This document shows positions 37,375 to 46,179 of a stretch of 64,000 nt of DNA, one piece after another. The stretch spans positions 124,001-188,000 of the forward strand of contig DATMES010000027.1 of assembly GCA_035556555.1 (NCBI GenBank). The letters are read 5' to 3'. The stretch is from Frankiaceae bacterium. Lineage in GTDB: Bacteria > Actinomycetota > Actinomycetes > BP-191. Under the pieces are notes generated by a model. That model was not told the origin of the DNA, ran no database searches, and saw only the letters and a program-made list of their open reading frames with translations. Within the stretch, counting starts at the first letter, position 1; the number at the start of each line of letters is the position of its first letter. Position numbers and translations under genes: made by a program.

Positions 37375-37437
37375 GATGATCACCTGTGTCCCCACCTCCC
37401 GCTCACACGGGTCCCAGAAGGGACACAGGTGATCATC
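37375..37437. repeat. Hairpin with 18-bp perfect arms
   Basis: GATGATCACCTGTGTCCC (37375-37392) pairs with 37420-37437 across a 27-nt loop. Only one copy was seen in the window. It sits between a family D element and a family A repeat in a 420-bp region (37195-37614) with no gene. Confidence 0.8.
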
Positions 37438-37453
37438 TTCCTGGTGGCGAGGC

Positions 37454-37503
37454 GTTCTCTGGAGCCGGTGCGCCGGTCTCACGCGTGCTGATCTTCAAGG
37501 AAC
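37454..37503 (-). repeat. 50-bp dispersed repeat, family A, copy 5
   Basis: GTTCTCT ... AAGGAAC ends, with GCGCCGGTCTC and GCGTGCTGATCTTCAA inside. Same orientation as copies 1 and 2. Confidence 0.85.
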
Positions 37504-37540
37504 GAGACGGCGCACAGTAGGACGGCGCCGCCGGACACGT

Positions 37541-37600
37541 CCGCAACCGGGTTGCGGGGCGTGCGGCGAAAAGGCGCAGATCGCACCCCGATCGGTGCGA
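37541..37600. repeat. 60-bp repeat, family E, copy 1
   Basis: Shares CCGCAACCGGG, GTGCGG, GAAAA and GCGCAGATCGCACCCCGATC with 45998-46058, with one indel and about 85 percent identity. TCGCACC and GGTGCGA form a small stem inside. It ends 15 bp before the stop of the convergent zinc-finger gene. Confidence 0.8.
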
Positions 37601-37614
37601 CTGCCGGGAGGCGC

Positions 37615-37944
37615 CTAGGCGCAGCGGATGCAGCGGCGGGTCGCGGGCAGGGCCGCGAGGCGTTCCTCACCGATCGGCCCGCCGCACACCTCGCAGGTGC
37701 CGTACGCGCCCTGAGCGGCCCGGGCGAGCGCCGCGTCGATCTCCGCCAGGCGCGCCACCGTGGCGTCGAGAACGGCGCTCAGCTGCGCCCGCTCGAAGCC
37801 GATCGTCGCGCCCTCCGGGTCGTGCTCGTCGTCGGCGTTCGAGTCCTCGGACGCCGCGACGAGCGCCGCGAAGTCCGCCCGCAACGCGTCGACCTGCGCC
37901 GCCGTACGCGCGCGCTCCGCCGTCAGCGCCGAAATCGGGTCCAC
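37615..37944 (-). CDS. TraR/DksA-family C4 zinc-finger protein
   Basis: 109 residues from a GTG at 37944. An N-terminal helical hairpin (about 8-70) with acidic NADDEHDPEGATIG in its centre is followed by a C-terminal zinc finger: YGTCEVCGGPIGEERL then RRCIRCA, giving C-x2-C and C-x2-C. DksA-type proteins reach into the RNA polymerase secondary channel with the hairpin tip. The tip Asp pair of E. coli DksA is not certain here. Divergent from a GNAT acetyltransferase, 30 bp apart. Confidence 0.85.
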   Translation of the reverse strand: MDPISALTAERARTAAQVDALRADFAALVAASEDSNADDEHDPEGATIGFERAQLSAVLDATVARLAEIDAALARAAQGAYGTCEVCGGPIGEERLAALPATRRCIRCA

Positions 37945-37974
37945 ACGCGCGACGGTAATCCGTACAGTCGGCCG

Positions 37975-38529
37975 ATGTTCTCGCTGAGAGTCGACGACGA
38001 GGTCGAGCTGGAGCTCGCGGAGGAGCACCACGCGCAGGCGATCTTCGACCTGACCGACCGCAACCGCGACCACCTCCGCCCGTGGATGCCGTGGGTCGAC
38101 GGCACGAAGACCGTGGAGGACACCCTCGGGTTCCTGCGCTTCGCCCGCGCGGAGTACGCCGCGGGGCGGCAGTTCCACGTCAACGTGGTCTACCGCGGCA
38201 CGATCGTCGGCGGCGCCGGCCTGCGCATCGACCGCAACAACCTGGCCGGCGAGATCGGCTACTGGATCGACGAGGCGCACGGCGGCAAGGGCATCACGTC
38301 GCGCGCCACGCGGGCGCTGACGACGGCGGCGTTCACCCAGCTCGGCCTGCACCGCGTCACGATCCGCGCCGGCGTCGAGAACGTCCGCAGCCGCGCCATC
38401 CCCGAACGCCTCGGCTACGCGCTCGACGGCATCCTGCGCGCCAGCGAGAAGGTCGGGGACCGGTTCGTGGACCACGCGACGTACTCGATGCTGGAAGGGG
38501 AGTGGGACCCCGGTACACTCCCCGGCTAA
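37975..38529 (+). CDS. GNAT family N-acetyltransferase, RimJ/RimL type
   Basis: 184 residues. HHAQAIFDLTDRNRDHLRPWMPWVD at the start and IGYWIDEAHGGKGITSRATRAL, the acetyl-CoA-binding (Q/R)xxGxG-like loop, are typical of RimJ/RimL-like enzymes that acetylate protein N-termini or small molecules. HRVTIRAGVENVRSRAIPERLGY is the C-terminal signature. The substrate is not known. Confidence 0.88.
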   Translation: MFSLRVDDEVELELAEEHHAQAIFDLTDRNRDHLRPWMPWVDGTKTVEDTLGFLRFARAEYAAGRQFHVNVVYRGTIVGGAGLRIDRNNLAGEIGYWIDEAHGGKGITSRATRALTTAAFTQLGLHRVTIRAGVENVRSRAIPERLGYALDGILRASEKVGDRFVDHATYSMLEGEWDPGTLPG

Positions 38530-38575
38530 CGACGCCGGGCGTACGTGACCCTGGCGCCTCATCCTCTGGAGCACC

Positions 38576-39772
38576 GTGACCAAGCGCCTGTTCACGTCCG
38601 AGTCCGTCACCGAGGGACACCCGGACAAGATCGCCGACCAGATCTCCGACGCCATCCTCGACGCCCTGCTCGCGCAGGACCCGAAGAGCCGCGTCGCCGT
38701 CGAGACCCTCATCACGACCGGCCAGGTGCACGTGGCCGGCGAGGTGACGACGGAGGCGTACGCCGACATCCCGTCGATCGTCCGCGAGACCGTCCTCGGC
38801 ATCGGGTACGACTCGTCGAAGAAGGGCTTCGACGGCGCGTCGTGCGGCGTCTCGGTCTCCATCGGCTCGCAGTCGCCGGACATCGCGCAGGGCGTCGACG
38901 CGGCGTTCGAGGCGCGCACCGGCGAGTCGGTCGAGGACGACCTCGACCGCCAGGGCGCCGGCGACCAGGGGATGATGTTCGGGTACGCCTGCGACGAGAC
39001 CGACGAGCTCATGCCGTTGCCGATCGCGCTGGCGCACCGGCTCTCCCGCCGCCTCTCCGAGGTGCGCAAGGGCGGCGTGATCCCGTACCTCCGCCCCGAC
39101 GGCAAGACCCAGGTCTCCATCCAGTACGAGAACGGCGCCCCCGTCCGCGTCGACACCGTCGTCGTGTCGTCGCAGCACGCCGGCGACATCGACATCGACA
39201 CGCTGCTCAAGCCCGACGTCATCGAGCACGTCATCGAGCCGGAGCTGCAGCGCCTCGGCCTCGACTACGAGGGCTACCGCGTCTTCGTCAACCCGACCGG
39301 CAAGTTCGAGATCGGCGGCCCCATGGGCGACGCCGGCCTCACCGGTCGCAAGATCATCGTCGACACGTACGGCGGCATGGCCCGCCACGGCGGCGGCGCG
39401 TTCTCCGGCAAGGACCCGTCCAAGGTCGACCGCTCGGCGGCGTACGCCATGCGCTGGGTCGCGAAGAACGTCGTCGCGGCCGGGCTCGCCAAGCGCTGCG
39501 AGGTGCAGGTCGCGTACGCGATCGGCAAGGCGCACCCGGTGTCGCTGTTCGTCGACTGCTTCGGCACCGAGACGGTGTCGCTGGACGCGGTCCAGAAGGC
39601 CGTGGACACGGTCTTCGACCTGCGTCCGGCCGCGATCATCCGCGACCTCGACCTGCTGCGCCCGATCTACGCCAAGACCGCGGCGTACGGGCACTTCGGC
39701 CGGGACGAGAAGGAGTTCTCCTGGGAGTCGACGGACCGCGCTGACGCGCTCCGTGCCGCTGCCGGGTCCTAA
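38576..39772 (+). CDS. metK: S-adenosylmethionine synthetase
   Basis: Makes SAM from methionine and ATP. 398 residues from a GTG at 38576. [47 protein letters not shown] and [19 protein letters not shown] are the ATP, metal and P-loop signatures. No SAM riboswitch was found in the 46-bp gap before it. A family C hairpin follows the stop. Confidence 0.97.
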   Translation: MTKRLFTSESVTEGHPDKIADQISDAILDALLAQDPKSRVAVETLITTGQVHVAGEVTTEAYADIPSIVRETVLGIGYDSSKKGFDGASCGVSVSIGSQSPDIAQGVDAAFEARTGESVEDDLDRQGAGDQGMMFGYACDETDELMPLPIALAHRLSRRLSEVRKGGVIPYLRPDGKTQVSIQYENGAPVRVDTVVVSSQHAGDIDIDTLLKPDVIEHVIEPELQRLGLDYEGYRVFVNPTGKFEIGGPMGDAGLTGRKIIVDTYGGMARHGGGAFSGKDPSKVDRSAAYAMRWVAKNVVAAGLAKRCEVQVAYAIGKAHPVSLFVDCFGTETVSLDAVQKAVDTVFDLRPAAIIRDLDLLRPIYAKTAAYGHFGRDEKEFSWESTDRADALRAAAGS

Positions 39773-39782
39773 GCAATTCTGA

Positions 39783-39853
39783 CGGCCGGGGGCTCCCCGG
39801 TTCCGCTAGGGCGACTGCGTCGCTGTGGTCGCGGAACCGGGAGCCCCCGGCCG
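39783..39853. repeat. Large GC hairpin with conserved loop, family C, copy 2 (after metK)
   Basis: Arms 39783-39806 (CGGCCGGGGGCTCCCCGG...) and 39831-39853 pair over 23 bp with a single bulged C. The loop TAGGGCGACTGCGTCGCTG then TGGTC matches the loop of copy 1 at 26372. It is likely a terminator for metK. Confidence 0.8.
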
Positions 39854-39890
39854 TTGCTCGTTGCGATCCCCCCAGTGCCAAGATCGCGGC

Positions 39891-41297
39891 ATGCGGACCT
39901 CTGACTGGCGGGCTGTCCTCGACGTCGTCGCTCCCGCGGCGCTCGGGCATCTGGAGTCGCTGCCCGAACGCCGCGTCTACCCCGAGGGCACGTACGACGA
40001 GATCCGCGCCGTGCTCGACAAGCCGCCGGCGGCGGAGGGTAAGGACCCGGCCGAGGTCGTCGCGGAGCTGGCGCGGGACCTGGGGCCGTACGTCACGGCG
40101 TTCAACTCGGGGCGGTTCTTCGGGTTCGTCATCGGCGGGCTGCACCCGGCGTCGTGGGGCGCGGAGCTGCTCGTGTCGACGTGGGACCAGAACGCCGGGC
40201 TCTTCCCGCCGACCCCGGGCGTCTCGGTCGCCGAGGAGCTGGCCGCCGAGTGGCTGCTCGATCTGCTCGGCCTCCCCGCGGACTCCGGCGTCGGCTTCGT
40301 CACCGGCGGGCAGATGGCCAACTTCACCTGCCTTGCCGCCGCGCGCCACGAGGTGCTCAAGCAGGCAGGCTGGGACGTCGAGCAGGACGGCATCTACGGC
40401 GCTCCGCGCGTCTCCGTCGTGCTCAAGGAAGGCGTGCACTCGACGGTGCCGCGGGCGCTGCGCTTCCTCGGCCTGGGCGAACGCGCCGCGGTCACGGTGC
40501 CGTCGGACGACCAGGACCGGATGCGCCCCGACGCGCTGGAGACGGCGCTCGCGACGGTCGAGGGGCCGGCGATCGTCACCGTGGAGTGCGCCAACATCAA
40601 CACCGGGTCGTTCGACCACTTCGACGCGGTGGCCGACATCGCCGACGCCCGCCGCGCCGCCGGGCACCCCACGTGGGTCCACGTCGACGGCGCCGTGATG
40701 CTGCTCGCGGCCGCGGCGCCGGGGATGGCCGAGCACGTGCGCGGCCTCCACCGCCTCGACTCGTGGTCCACCGACGGCCACAAGCTGCTCAACGTCGCGT
40801 ACGACTGCGGCATCGCGATCTGCCGCAACGCCCCCGCGCACCGCGCCGCGACGAGCATCCAGGCGGCGTACCTCGAGCAGGGCGCGGGCCCCCGCGACCC
40901 GATGGACTGGAACCCCGAGTTCTCCCGGCGGGCCAGGGGCGTCGGCGTCTACGCCACGCTGCGCTCGCTCGGCCGCGACGGCCTCGCCGAGGTGGTCGAG
41001 CGCACCGTACGGCTCGCGCGGCGCTTCGCCGGCGCGCTCGCCGCGAGCGGCCGCGCCGAGATCGTCAACGAGGTCGTCTCCAACCAGGTCCTCGTCCGCT
41101 GGCTCGCCGCCGACGGCGACCACGGCCGACTCGCCGACGCCGTCATGGCCGGGGTGCGGGCGGAGGGGACGGCGTTCCTCAGCGGGACGACGTTCCGTGG
41201 CGAGCGCCTGATGCGCATCTCCGTCTCCGACTGGGCCACCGACGAGGCCGACGTCGACCGCGTCGTCGAGGCGATGCTGCGCCACGCCGCGTCCTAA
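39891..41297 (+). CDS. PLP-dependent decarboxylase (group II amino acid decarboxylase family)
   Basis: 468 residues. FFGFVIGGLHPASWGAELL, GVGFVTGGQMANFTCLAAARH (cofactor-phosphate site), WVHVDGAVMLL with the Asp that contacts the pyridine nitrogen, and SWSTDGHKLLN with Lys298 as the Schiff-base lysine. Family members act on aromatic amino acids, glutamate or related compounds; the substrate cannot be assigned. ATG 39891 was chosen over the in-frame 39825, which lies inside the family C hairpin. Confidence 0.88.
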   Translation: MRTSDWRAVLDVVAPAALGHLESLPERRVYPEGTYDEIRAVLDKPPAAEGKDPAEVVAELARDLGPYVTAFNSGRFFGFVIGGLHPASWGAELLVSTWDQNAGLFPPTPGVSVAEELAAEWLLDLLGLPADSGVGFVTGGQMANFTCLAAARHEVLKQAGWDVEQDGIYGAPRVSVVLKEGVHSTVPRALRFLGLGERAAVTVPSDDQDRMRPDALETALATVEGPAIVTVECANINTGSFDHFDAVADIADARRAAGHPTWVHVDGAVMLLAAAAPGMAEHVRGLHRLDSWSTDGHKLLNVAYDCGIAICRNAPAHRAATSIQAAYLEQGAGPRDPMDWNPEFSRRARGVGVYATLRSLGRDGLAEVVERTVRLARRFAGALAASGRAEIVNEVVSNQVLVRWLAADGDHGRLADAVMAGVRAEGTAFLSGTTFRGERLMRISVSDWATDEADVDRVVEAMLRHAAS

Positions 41298-41309
41298 AAC
41301 CCGTTGCGC

Positions 41310-41335
41310 CGCAGGGGTCCTGGGTGGACCCTGCG
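41310..41335 (+). terminator. Hairpin after the decarboxylase gene
   Basis: CGCAGGGGTCC pairs with GGACCCTGCG around TGGGT, with one bulged G. It lies 13 bp after the stop. Confidence 0.6.
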
Positions 41336-41366
41336 TGGCTGTCATTTCCCGACCGAGGAGAACGCG

Positions 41367-41396
41367 TTGCGCAAGGAGTGCATGACAAGCCGGTAG
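41367..41396 (+). CDS. Possible 9-codon leader peptide
   Basis: TTG start with GAGGAG 7 nt upstream (41355-41360), encoding M-R-K-E-C-M-T-S-R then TAG. Two GC hairpins follow (GGCTGGGG/CCCCGGCC near 41398-41419 and CCCCCTAGGGAGGGGGG near 41430), the second covering the AGGAGG-like ribosome site of the gene at 41452. This is the arrangement of a translational attenuator, but the codons show no clear amino-acid bias. Confidence 0.3.
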   Translation: MRKECMTSR

Positions 41397-41451
41397 CGGC
41401 TGGGGAGAAGCCCCGGCCCTCTGACCACCCCCTAGGGAGGGGGGCTTCGTC

Positions 41452-42156
41452 ATGCGTTCCTCATTCGACAAGCGCCGCGACATGGCGCGTTCCATCCTGC
41501 CGTCCACGTCACGCGAGTCCGCGAAGGACATCGCGCGGATCAAGCGTGCCCACCGGCGGCGCATCGCCCAGCACCTCCACGTCGGCAACGGCGTGCCCGA
41601 GGACTGGGACGACGCGCTCGACGCGGTCGACCTGCGCGCGTACCCCGACATCGAGATCCGTCAGCAGGTCCAGTGGCGCCGTTCCGCGGACAAGCTCAAC
41701 CACTTCCAGCGGTGGGCCGTCCGCGTCACGCGCGACATCCGCCAGGAGGACCGGCTCAGCGGCCTCGCGGCGACGCTGCCGCGCGGGCTCATCGGCGACC
41801 ACGCGGTTTCGCACCTGTACGACCTCCCCGAGCTCGATCCGGGCTGCGGCGCCGACCCCTCGTCGCGGCACGCGTACCAGGCGCGCTGGGCGGTGGAGTG
41901 GGCGGCGCGCGCCGAACGCAAGCAGACCGAGTACGCCCTCCTGCGGGCCCGGCTCGTCGCGGCGGTCACGGCGTACGACGGACACCGCCTGCTCAACCGC
42001 GCGATGAAGGCCGCCCCCATCGGCGACCCGCCGCGCTGGCGCACGCTCGCGGGCCCGTACGACGTGGACGCGTTCCTCCACGACGTCAACCAGTGGGCGG
42101 TGTGGTGGCGGGCGCTGAACCGCTTCCTCGACGGACATGTCACACCGGGCCTGTAG
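41452..42156 (+). CDS. Hypothetical basic protein, 234 aa
   Basis: A cytosolic protein with no signal peptide or membrane helix. It is rich in Arg, Ala, Asp and Trp, with helical segments such as SAKDIARIKRAHRRRIAQHL, YQARWAVEWAARAERKQTEYALL and FLHDVNQWAVWWRALNRFL. No family was recognised. It has a strong GGGAGGGGGG ribosome site that could be masked by a hairpin. priA starts 9 bp after its stop. Confidence 0.65.
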   Translation: MRSSFDKRRDMARSILPSTSRESAKDIARIKRAHRRRIAQHLHVGNGVPEDWDDALDAVDLRAYPDIEIRQQVQWRRSADKLNHFQRWAVRVTRDIRQEDRLSGLAATLPRGLIGDHAVSHLYDLPELDPGCGADPSSRHAYQARWAVEWAARAERKQTEYALLRARLVAAVTAYDGHRLLNRAMKAAPIGDPPRWRTLAGPYDVDAFLHDVNQWAVWWRALNRFLDGHVTPGL

Positions 42157-42165
42157 AACGGTGCT

Positions 42166-44088
42166 GTGGACGCGCCCGTAGCCCAGGTCGCGGTCGACGT
42201 GCCGCTGGCGCACCTCGACCGCGTCTTCGACTACGCCGTCCCCGAGGCGCTGGACGAGGCGGTCGTCCCTGGGTCGCGGGTCCGGGTGCGCTTCGCGGGC
42301 CGGCTCGTCGACGGCTGGGTGCTCGCGCGCGCCGCGACGTCCGGCGTCGACAAGCTCACGCCCGTCGCCAAGTCCGTCTCCGCCGAGCCGGTGCTCTCGC
42401 CGGAGGTCGCCGGGCTCTGCCGGGAGGTGGCGGACCGGTGGGCGGGGACGTTCGGGGACGTCGTACGCCTCGCCGTTCCGCCCCGCCACGCCCGCGTCGA
42501 GAAGGAGGCGCCGCGCGCCGTCGAGATCCCTGCAGTGGCGCCGCCCGGGGCCGGCGACTGGGCGGCGTACGACCACGGCACGGCCTACGTCACTGCGCTG
42601 GCGGGGGGCAACGCGCCGCGCGCGGTCTGGTGGGCGCTGCCCGGCGCGGACTGGCCCGCGCAGGTCGCGACGGCGGCGGCCGCGACGCTCTCCGCGGGGC
42701 GCGGCGTCTGCGTCGTCGTGCCCGACGCGCGCGACCTGGCCAGGGTGGCGGCGGCGTTCGACGTGGTATTGCCGGGCTCGTACGTCGCCCTCACCGCCGA
42801 CCTCGGGCCCGCCGAGCGCTACCGCCGCTGGCTCGCCGTCCGCCGCGGGGCCACCCGCTGCGTCCTCGGCACCCGCGCCGCCGCGTGGGCGCCCGTCCGC
42901 GACCTCGGGCTCGCGGTCTGCTGGGACGACGGCGACGACCTGCACAAGGAGCCGCGCGCGCCGTACCCCCACGTCCGCGACGTCCTCGCCCTCCGCGCGC
43001 ATCGGGAGGGCGCGGGGCTGCTCGTGGGGGCGTACGCGCCGAGCGTGGAGGCGGCGACGTTCGTGGAGTCGGGGTGGGCCAAGCCGCTGCTGGCGCCGCG
43101 CGCCGCCGTGCGCCAGGCCGCGCCGCGGATCGAGGTCGCGGGCAACGACGTCGAGCAGGCCCGCGACCCCGCCGCCGCCACCGCGCGGCTGCCCTCGCTC
43201 GCCTGGCAGGCCGCGCGCGCGGCCCTGGCGAGCGGCGCGCCGGTGCTGGTGCAGGTGCCGCGCACGGGCTACCAGCCGTCGCTGGCCTGCGGCCACTGCC
43301 GCACCCCCGCGCGCTGCGGCGCCTGCGCGGGGCCGCTCGCGCGCGCGGGCGGGCCTGCGCCCGGCTGCCGGTGGTGCGGCCGCCCCGCCGCCGACTGGGC
43401 GTGCGGCGCGTGCGGCGGCCAGGAGCTGCGCGCGGTGGTGGTGGGGAGCCGGCGTACGGCGGAGGAGCTCGGCAGGGCGTTCCCAGGGACGCCGGTGCGC
43501 ACGTCCGACCGCGAGTCGATCGTGACGACCGTCGACGCCAAGCCCGCGCTCGTCGTCGCGACGCCCGGCGCGGAGCCGGTCGCCGACGGCGGCTACGGCG
43601 CCGTCCTCCTGCTCGACGGCTGGGCGCTGCTGTCCCGCGCCGACCTGCGCGCGGGGGAGGAGGCGCTGCGCCGCTGGGCCGCCGCCGCCGCGCTGTGCAG
43701 GCCCGCGGGCGAAGGCGGGCGGGTCGTCGTCATGGCCGAGGGCACGGTGCCCGCGGTCCAGGCGCTGGTCCGCTGGGACCCGGCCTGGTACGCCCGCCGC
43801 GAGGCCGCCGACCGGACCGCGCTCGCGTTCCCGCCCGCGGTGCGCATGGCCGCGGTCGACGGCAGTGCCGACGCGGTGGCCGACCTGCTCGCCGCCGCGC
43901 CGCTGCCGGAGGGGGCCGACGTGCTCGGCCCGGTGCCGTACGGCGACGGCGAGCGCGCCCTCGTCCGCGTGCCCAGGGAGCAGGGGAGGGCGCTCGCCGC
44001 GGCACTCAAGGTCGGCCTCGCCGCGCGGTCCGCGCGCAAGGCTGCCGAGTCGGTCCGCGTGGAGCTCGACCCGCTCACCCTCGTTTAG
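42166..44088 (+). CDS. priA: PriA-like primosomal protein, ATPase-degenerate
   Basis: 640 residues from a GTG at 42166. The N-terminal 3'-DNA-binding domain (VAQVAVDVPLAHLDRVFDYAVP) and the central cysteine cluster for zinc (CGHCRTPARCGAC, CRWCG, CGACGG) are present. The helicase Walker A loop is missing, and the DEAH box is replaced by WDDGDD. Such degenerate PriA proteins are normal in actinobacteria and are thought to keep a structural role in replication restart. Confidence 0.9.
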   Translation: MDAPVAQVAVDVPLAHLDRVFDYAVPEALDEAVVPGSRVRVRFAGRLVDGWVLARAATSGVDKLTPVAKSVSAEPVLSPEVAGLCREVADRWAGTFGDVVRLAVPPRHARVEKEAPRAVEIPAVAPPGAGDWAAYDHGTAYVTALAGGNAPRAVWWALPGADWPAQVATAAAATLSAGRGVCVVVPDARDLARVAAAFDVVLPGSYVALTADLGPAERYRRWLAVRRGATRCVLGTRAAAWAPVRDLGLAVCWDDGDDLHKEPRAPYPHVRDVLALRAHREGAGLLVGAYAPSVEAATFVESGWAKPLLAPRAAVRQAAPRIEVAGNDVEQARDPAAATARLPSLAWQAARAALASGAPVLVQVPRTGYQPSLACGHCRTPARCGACAGPLARAGGPAPGCRWCGRPAADWACGACGGQELRAVVVGSRRTAEELGRAFPGTPVRTSDRESIVTTVDAKPALVVATPGAEPVADGGYGAVLLLDGWALLSRADLRAGEEALRRWAAAAALCRPAGEGGRVVVMAEGTVPAVQALVRWDPAWYARREAADRTALAFPPAVRMAAVDGSADAVADLLAAAPLPEGADVLGPVPYGDGERALVRVPREQGRALAAALKVGLAARSARKAAESVRVELDPLTLV

Positions 44089-44174
44089 GCGTGGGGTCTA
44101 TCGCTCGCGTGGGCCCGCCCACTAGGTTCGGCCCGTTATGTCCGATTCCAGGGGGGTACCTGGGAGGAACTGAG

Positions 44175-45935
44175 TTGAGGCTTTCCACTCGCCTCTGCGC
44201 CACGGTCGCGACCATCGCGATCGCGGGAGCAGCGGCACTGACGGGTACGACCGCCACCGCGGCCGCCCCACGCGCCACCGGCCGCGCCAACATCGCGGCC
44301 GTCGGCACCAGCACGTACGACCGCTTCATCGTCCACTTCGAGGCCGGCACCCCGGCCGCCGTCAGCGACACCGCCGCGCGGGCCGAGCTGGCCGCGGCGA
44401 GCACGACGCACACGCTCGGCTTCGTCCGCCGCATCGCCACGGGCGGCGTGCTGTTCTCGACCGGCCGGATGCTCGACGCCACCGAGTCGCGCGCGCTGCT
44501 GGGGGCGTTCGCGGCACGTGAGGGCGTCGCCTACGTCGAGCCCGACGCGGTCATGCGGGCGACGTACACGCCGAACGACACGTACTACAACCTGCAGTGG
44601 CACTACCACGAGGCGACCGCGGGCATGAGGCTCCCCGCCGCCTGGGACAACGCGACCGGCACCGGCCAGGTCGTCGCCGTCGTCGACACCGGCATCACTA
44701 CGCACTCCGACCTGGCGGCCAATGTCCTGGCCGGCTACGACTTCATCTCGTCGTCCACGGCCGCGCGCGACGGCAACGGCCGCGACAGCAACCCGGCCGA
44801 CCAGGGCGACTGGTGGGCGGCAGGCGAGTGCGGGCTGCCGTACGGCTCCAACTCGTCGTGGCACGGCACGCACGTCGCCGGCACGGTCGCCGCGGTGTCC
44901 AACAACGCCAAGGGCGTCGCGGGCGTGGCCTTCAACGCGAAGGTCGTCCCCGTCCGCGTCCTCGGCAAGTGCGGCGGCACGCTGTCCGACATCGCCGACG
45001 GCATCATCTGGGCCTCCGGCGGCACCGTCAGCGGCATCCCCGCCAACGCCAACCCGGCGAAGGTCGTCAACATGAGCCTCGGCGGCGGCGGCACCTGCGG
45101 CGCGACGTACCAGAACGCCATCAACTCGGCCGTCGGCCGCGGCACCACGGTCGTCGTCGCGGCGGGCAACGAGAACACCAACGCGTCGTCCTCGCAGCCG
45201 GCCAACTGCGCCAACGTCGTCACCGTCGCGGCGCTCGACCGCGCCGGCAACCGCGCGTCGTACTCCAACTACGGCACCGTCGTGGACGTGTCCGCGCCGG
45301 GCGGCGAGACCGACGTCGCGGGCGCCGACGGCATCGCCTCGACGCTCAACACCGGCACTACCACGCCGGGCACGGAGACGTACGTCTACTACGAGGGCAC
45401 GAGCATGGCGACCCCGCACGTCGCGGGCCTCGTCGCGCTCATGCTCAGCAAGGCCGCGCTGACGCCGGCCCAGGTCGAGTCGTCGCTCAAGGCCAACGTC
45501 CGCGCGATCCCCGGCTCCTGCTCGGGTGGCTGCGGCGCGGGTCTCGTCGACGCCGCCGCGACCATCACCTCGGTCATGGGCGGTGGCGGCGGCGGGTCGC
45601 TGTTCACGAACGCGAACAACTACACGATCAGCGACAACGCGACGGTCGAGAGCCCGCTCGTCGTGACCGGCACGGGCAACGCGCCGAGCGCGCTGCAGGT
45701 GCCCGTCGACATCAAGCACACGTACCGCGGCGACCTCGTCATCAACCTGGTCGCCCCGGACGGGTCGCTGTACCTGCTCAAGAGCTCGAACAGCTCCGAC
45801 TCGGCGGACAACGTCATCACGACGTACACCGTCAACGCCTCCTCCGAGGTGCGCGCAGGCACGTGGAAGCTCCGCGTGCAGGACGTCTACACCGGCGACA
45901 CGGGCTACATCGACTCGTGGAGCCTGCAGTTCTGA
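44175..45935 (+). CDS. Secreted subtilisin-like serine protease with P-type C-terminal domain
   Basis: 586 residues from a TTG at 44175, supported by GGGAGG 7 nt upstream. Signal peptide 1-30 (RLSTRLCATVATIAIAGAAA). An inhibitor-I9-like propeptide (about 40-130) precedes the S8 catalytic domain with Asp171 (VAVVDTGI), His230 (SWHGTHVAGT) and Ser410 (EGTSMATPHVAG); AAGNEN supplies the oxyanion Asn. A Gly-rich linker (GGGGGG) leads to a proprotein-convertase-like P domain (about 475-586, YRGDLVINLVAPDG). It is likely an extracellular protease activated by propeptide removal. Confidence 0.92.
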   Translation: MRLSTRLCATVATIAIAGAAALTGTTATAAAPRATGRANIAAVGTSTYDRFIVHFEAGTPAAVSDTAARAELAAASTTHTLGFVRRIATGGVLFSTGRMLDATESRALLGAFAAREGVAYVEPDAVMRATYTPNDTYYNLQWHYHEATAGMRLPAAWDNATGTGQVVAVVDTGITTHSDLAANVLAGYDFISSSTAARDGNGRDSNPADQGDWWAAGECGLPYGSNSSWHGTHVAGTVAAVSNNAKGVAGVAFNAKVVPVRVLGKCGGTLSDIADGIIWASGGTVSGIPANANPAKVVNMSLGGGGTCGATYQNAINSAVGRGTTVVVAAGNENTNASSSQPANCANVVTVAALDRAGNRASYSNYGTVVDVSAPGGETDVAGADGIASTLNTGTTTPGTETYVYYEGTSMATPHVAGLVALMLSKAALTPAQVESSLKANVRAIPGSCSGGCGAGLVDAAATITSVMGGGGGGSLFTNANNYTISDNATVESPLVVTGTGNAPSALQVPVDIKHTYRGDLVINLVAPDGSLYLLKSSNSSDSADNVITTYTVNASSEVRAGTWKLRVQDVYTGDTGYIDSWSLQF

Positions 45936-45936
45936 T

Positions 45937-46126
45937 CTAGGAGGGCTTGGCGAAACGCCGCGCATGATCACGTGCGGTGACGGTGCTCGGGTCGGCTCCG
46001 CAACCGGGGGTGCGGGCCGTGCGGGGAAAAAGCGCAGATCGCACCCCGATCAGAGCGAAAGCGCTCACCTGGGACGCGGCCGGTCACGCTCGGCCACCAT
46101 CAGGCCGTTTCGCCAAGCGCTACTAG
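45937..46126. mobile_element. MITE-like element with 21-bp terminal inverted repeats, family D copy 2
   Basis: 190 bp. The left end CTAGGAGGGCTTGGCGAAAC and the right end (46106-46126) are complementary at 19 of 21 positions, with CTAG at both edges. It starts 1 bp after the protease stop codon. The interior carries the family E repeat, which copy 1 of family D lacks, so the two elements share ends and not cores. Confidence 0.72.
45998..46058. repeat. 61-bp repeat, family E, copy 2, nested in a family D element
   Basis: Matches 37541-37600 with one indel and several substitutions; the block GCGCAGATCGCACCCCGATC is identical. Confidence 0.8.
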
Positions 46127-46179
46127 GGGTTCTACGGGCGGCGCCGCGACACACCGGCGCCGCCCGTAGACTCTGTGTC

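Noticed and set aside
38530-38575. Possible SAM riboswitch before metK
   Set aside because: The gap is only 46 bp and lacks the conserved SAM-I or SAM-IV cores.
41673-44174. Long plus-strand open frame running into the subtilase gene
   Set aside because: The upstream 830 codons overlap priA in another frame and are Arg-rich shadow sequence. The protease has its own TTG start and ribosome site at 44175.
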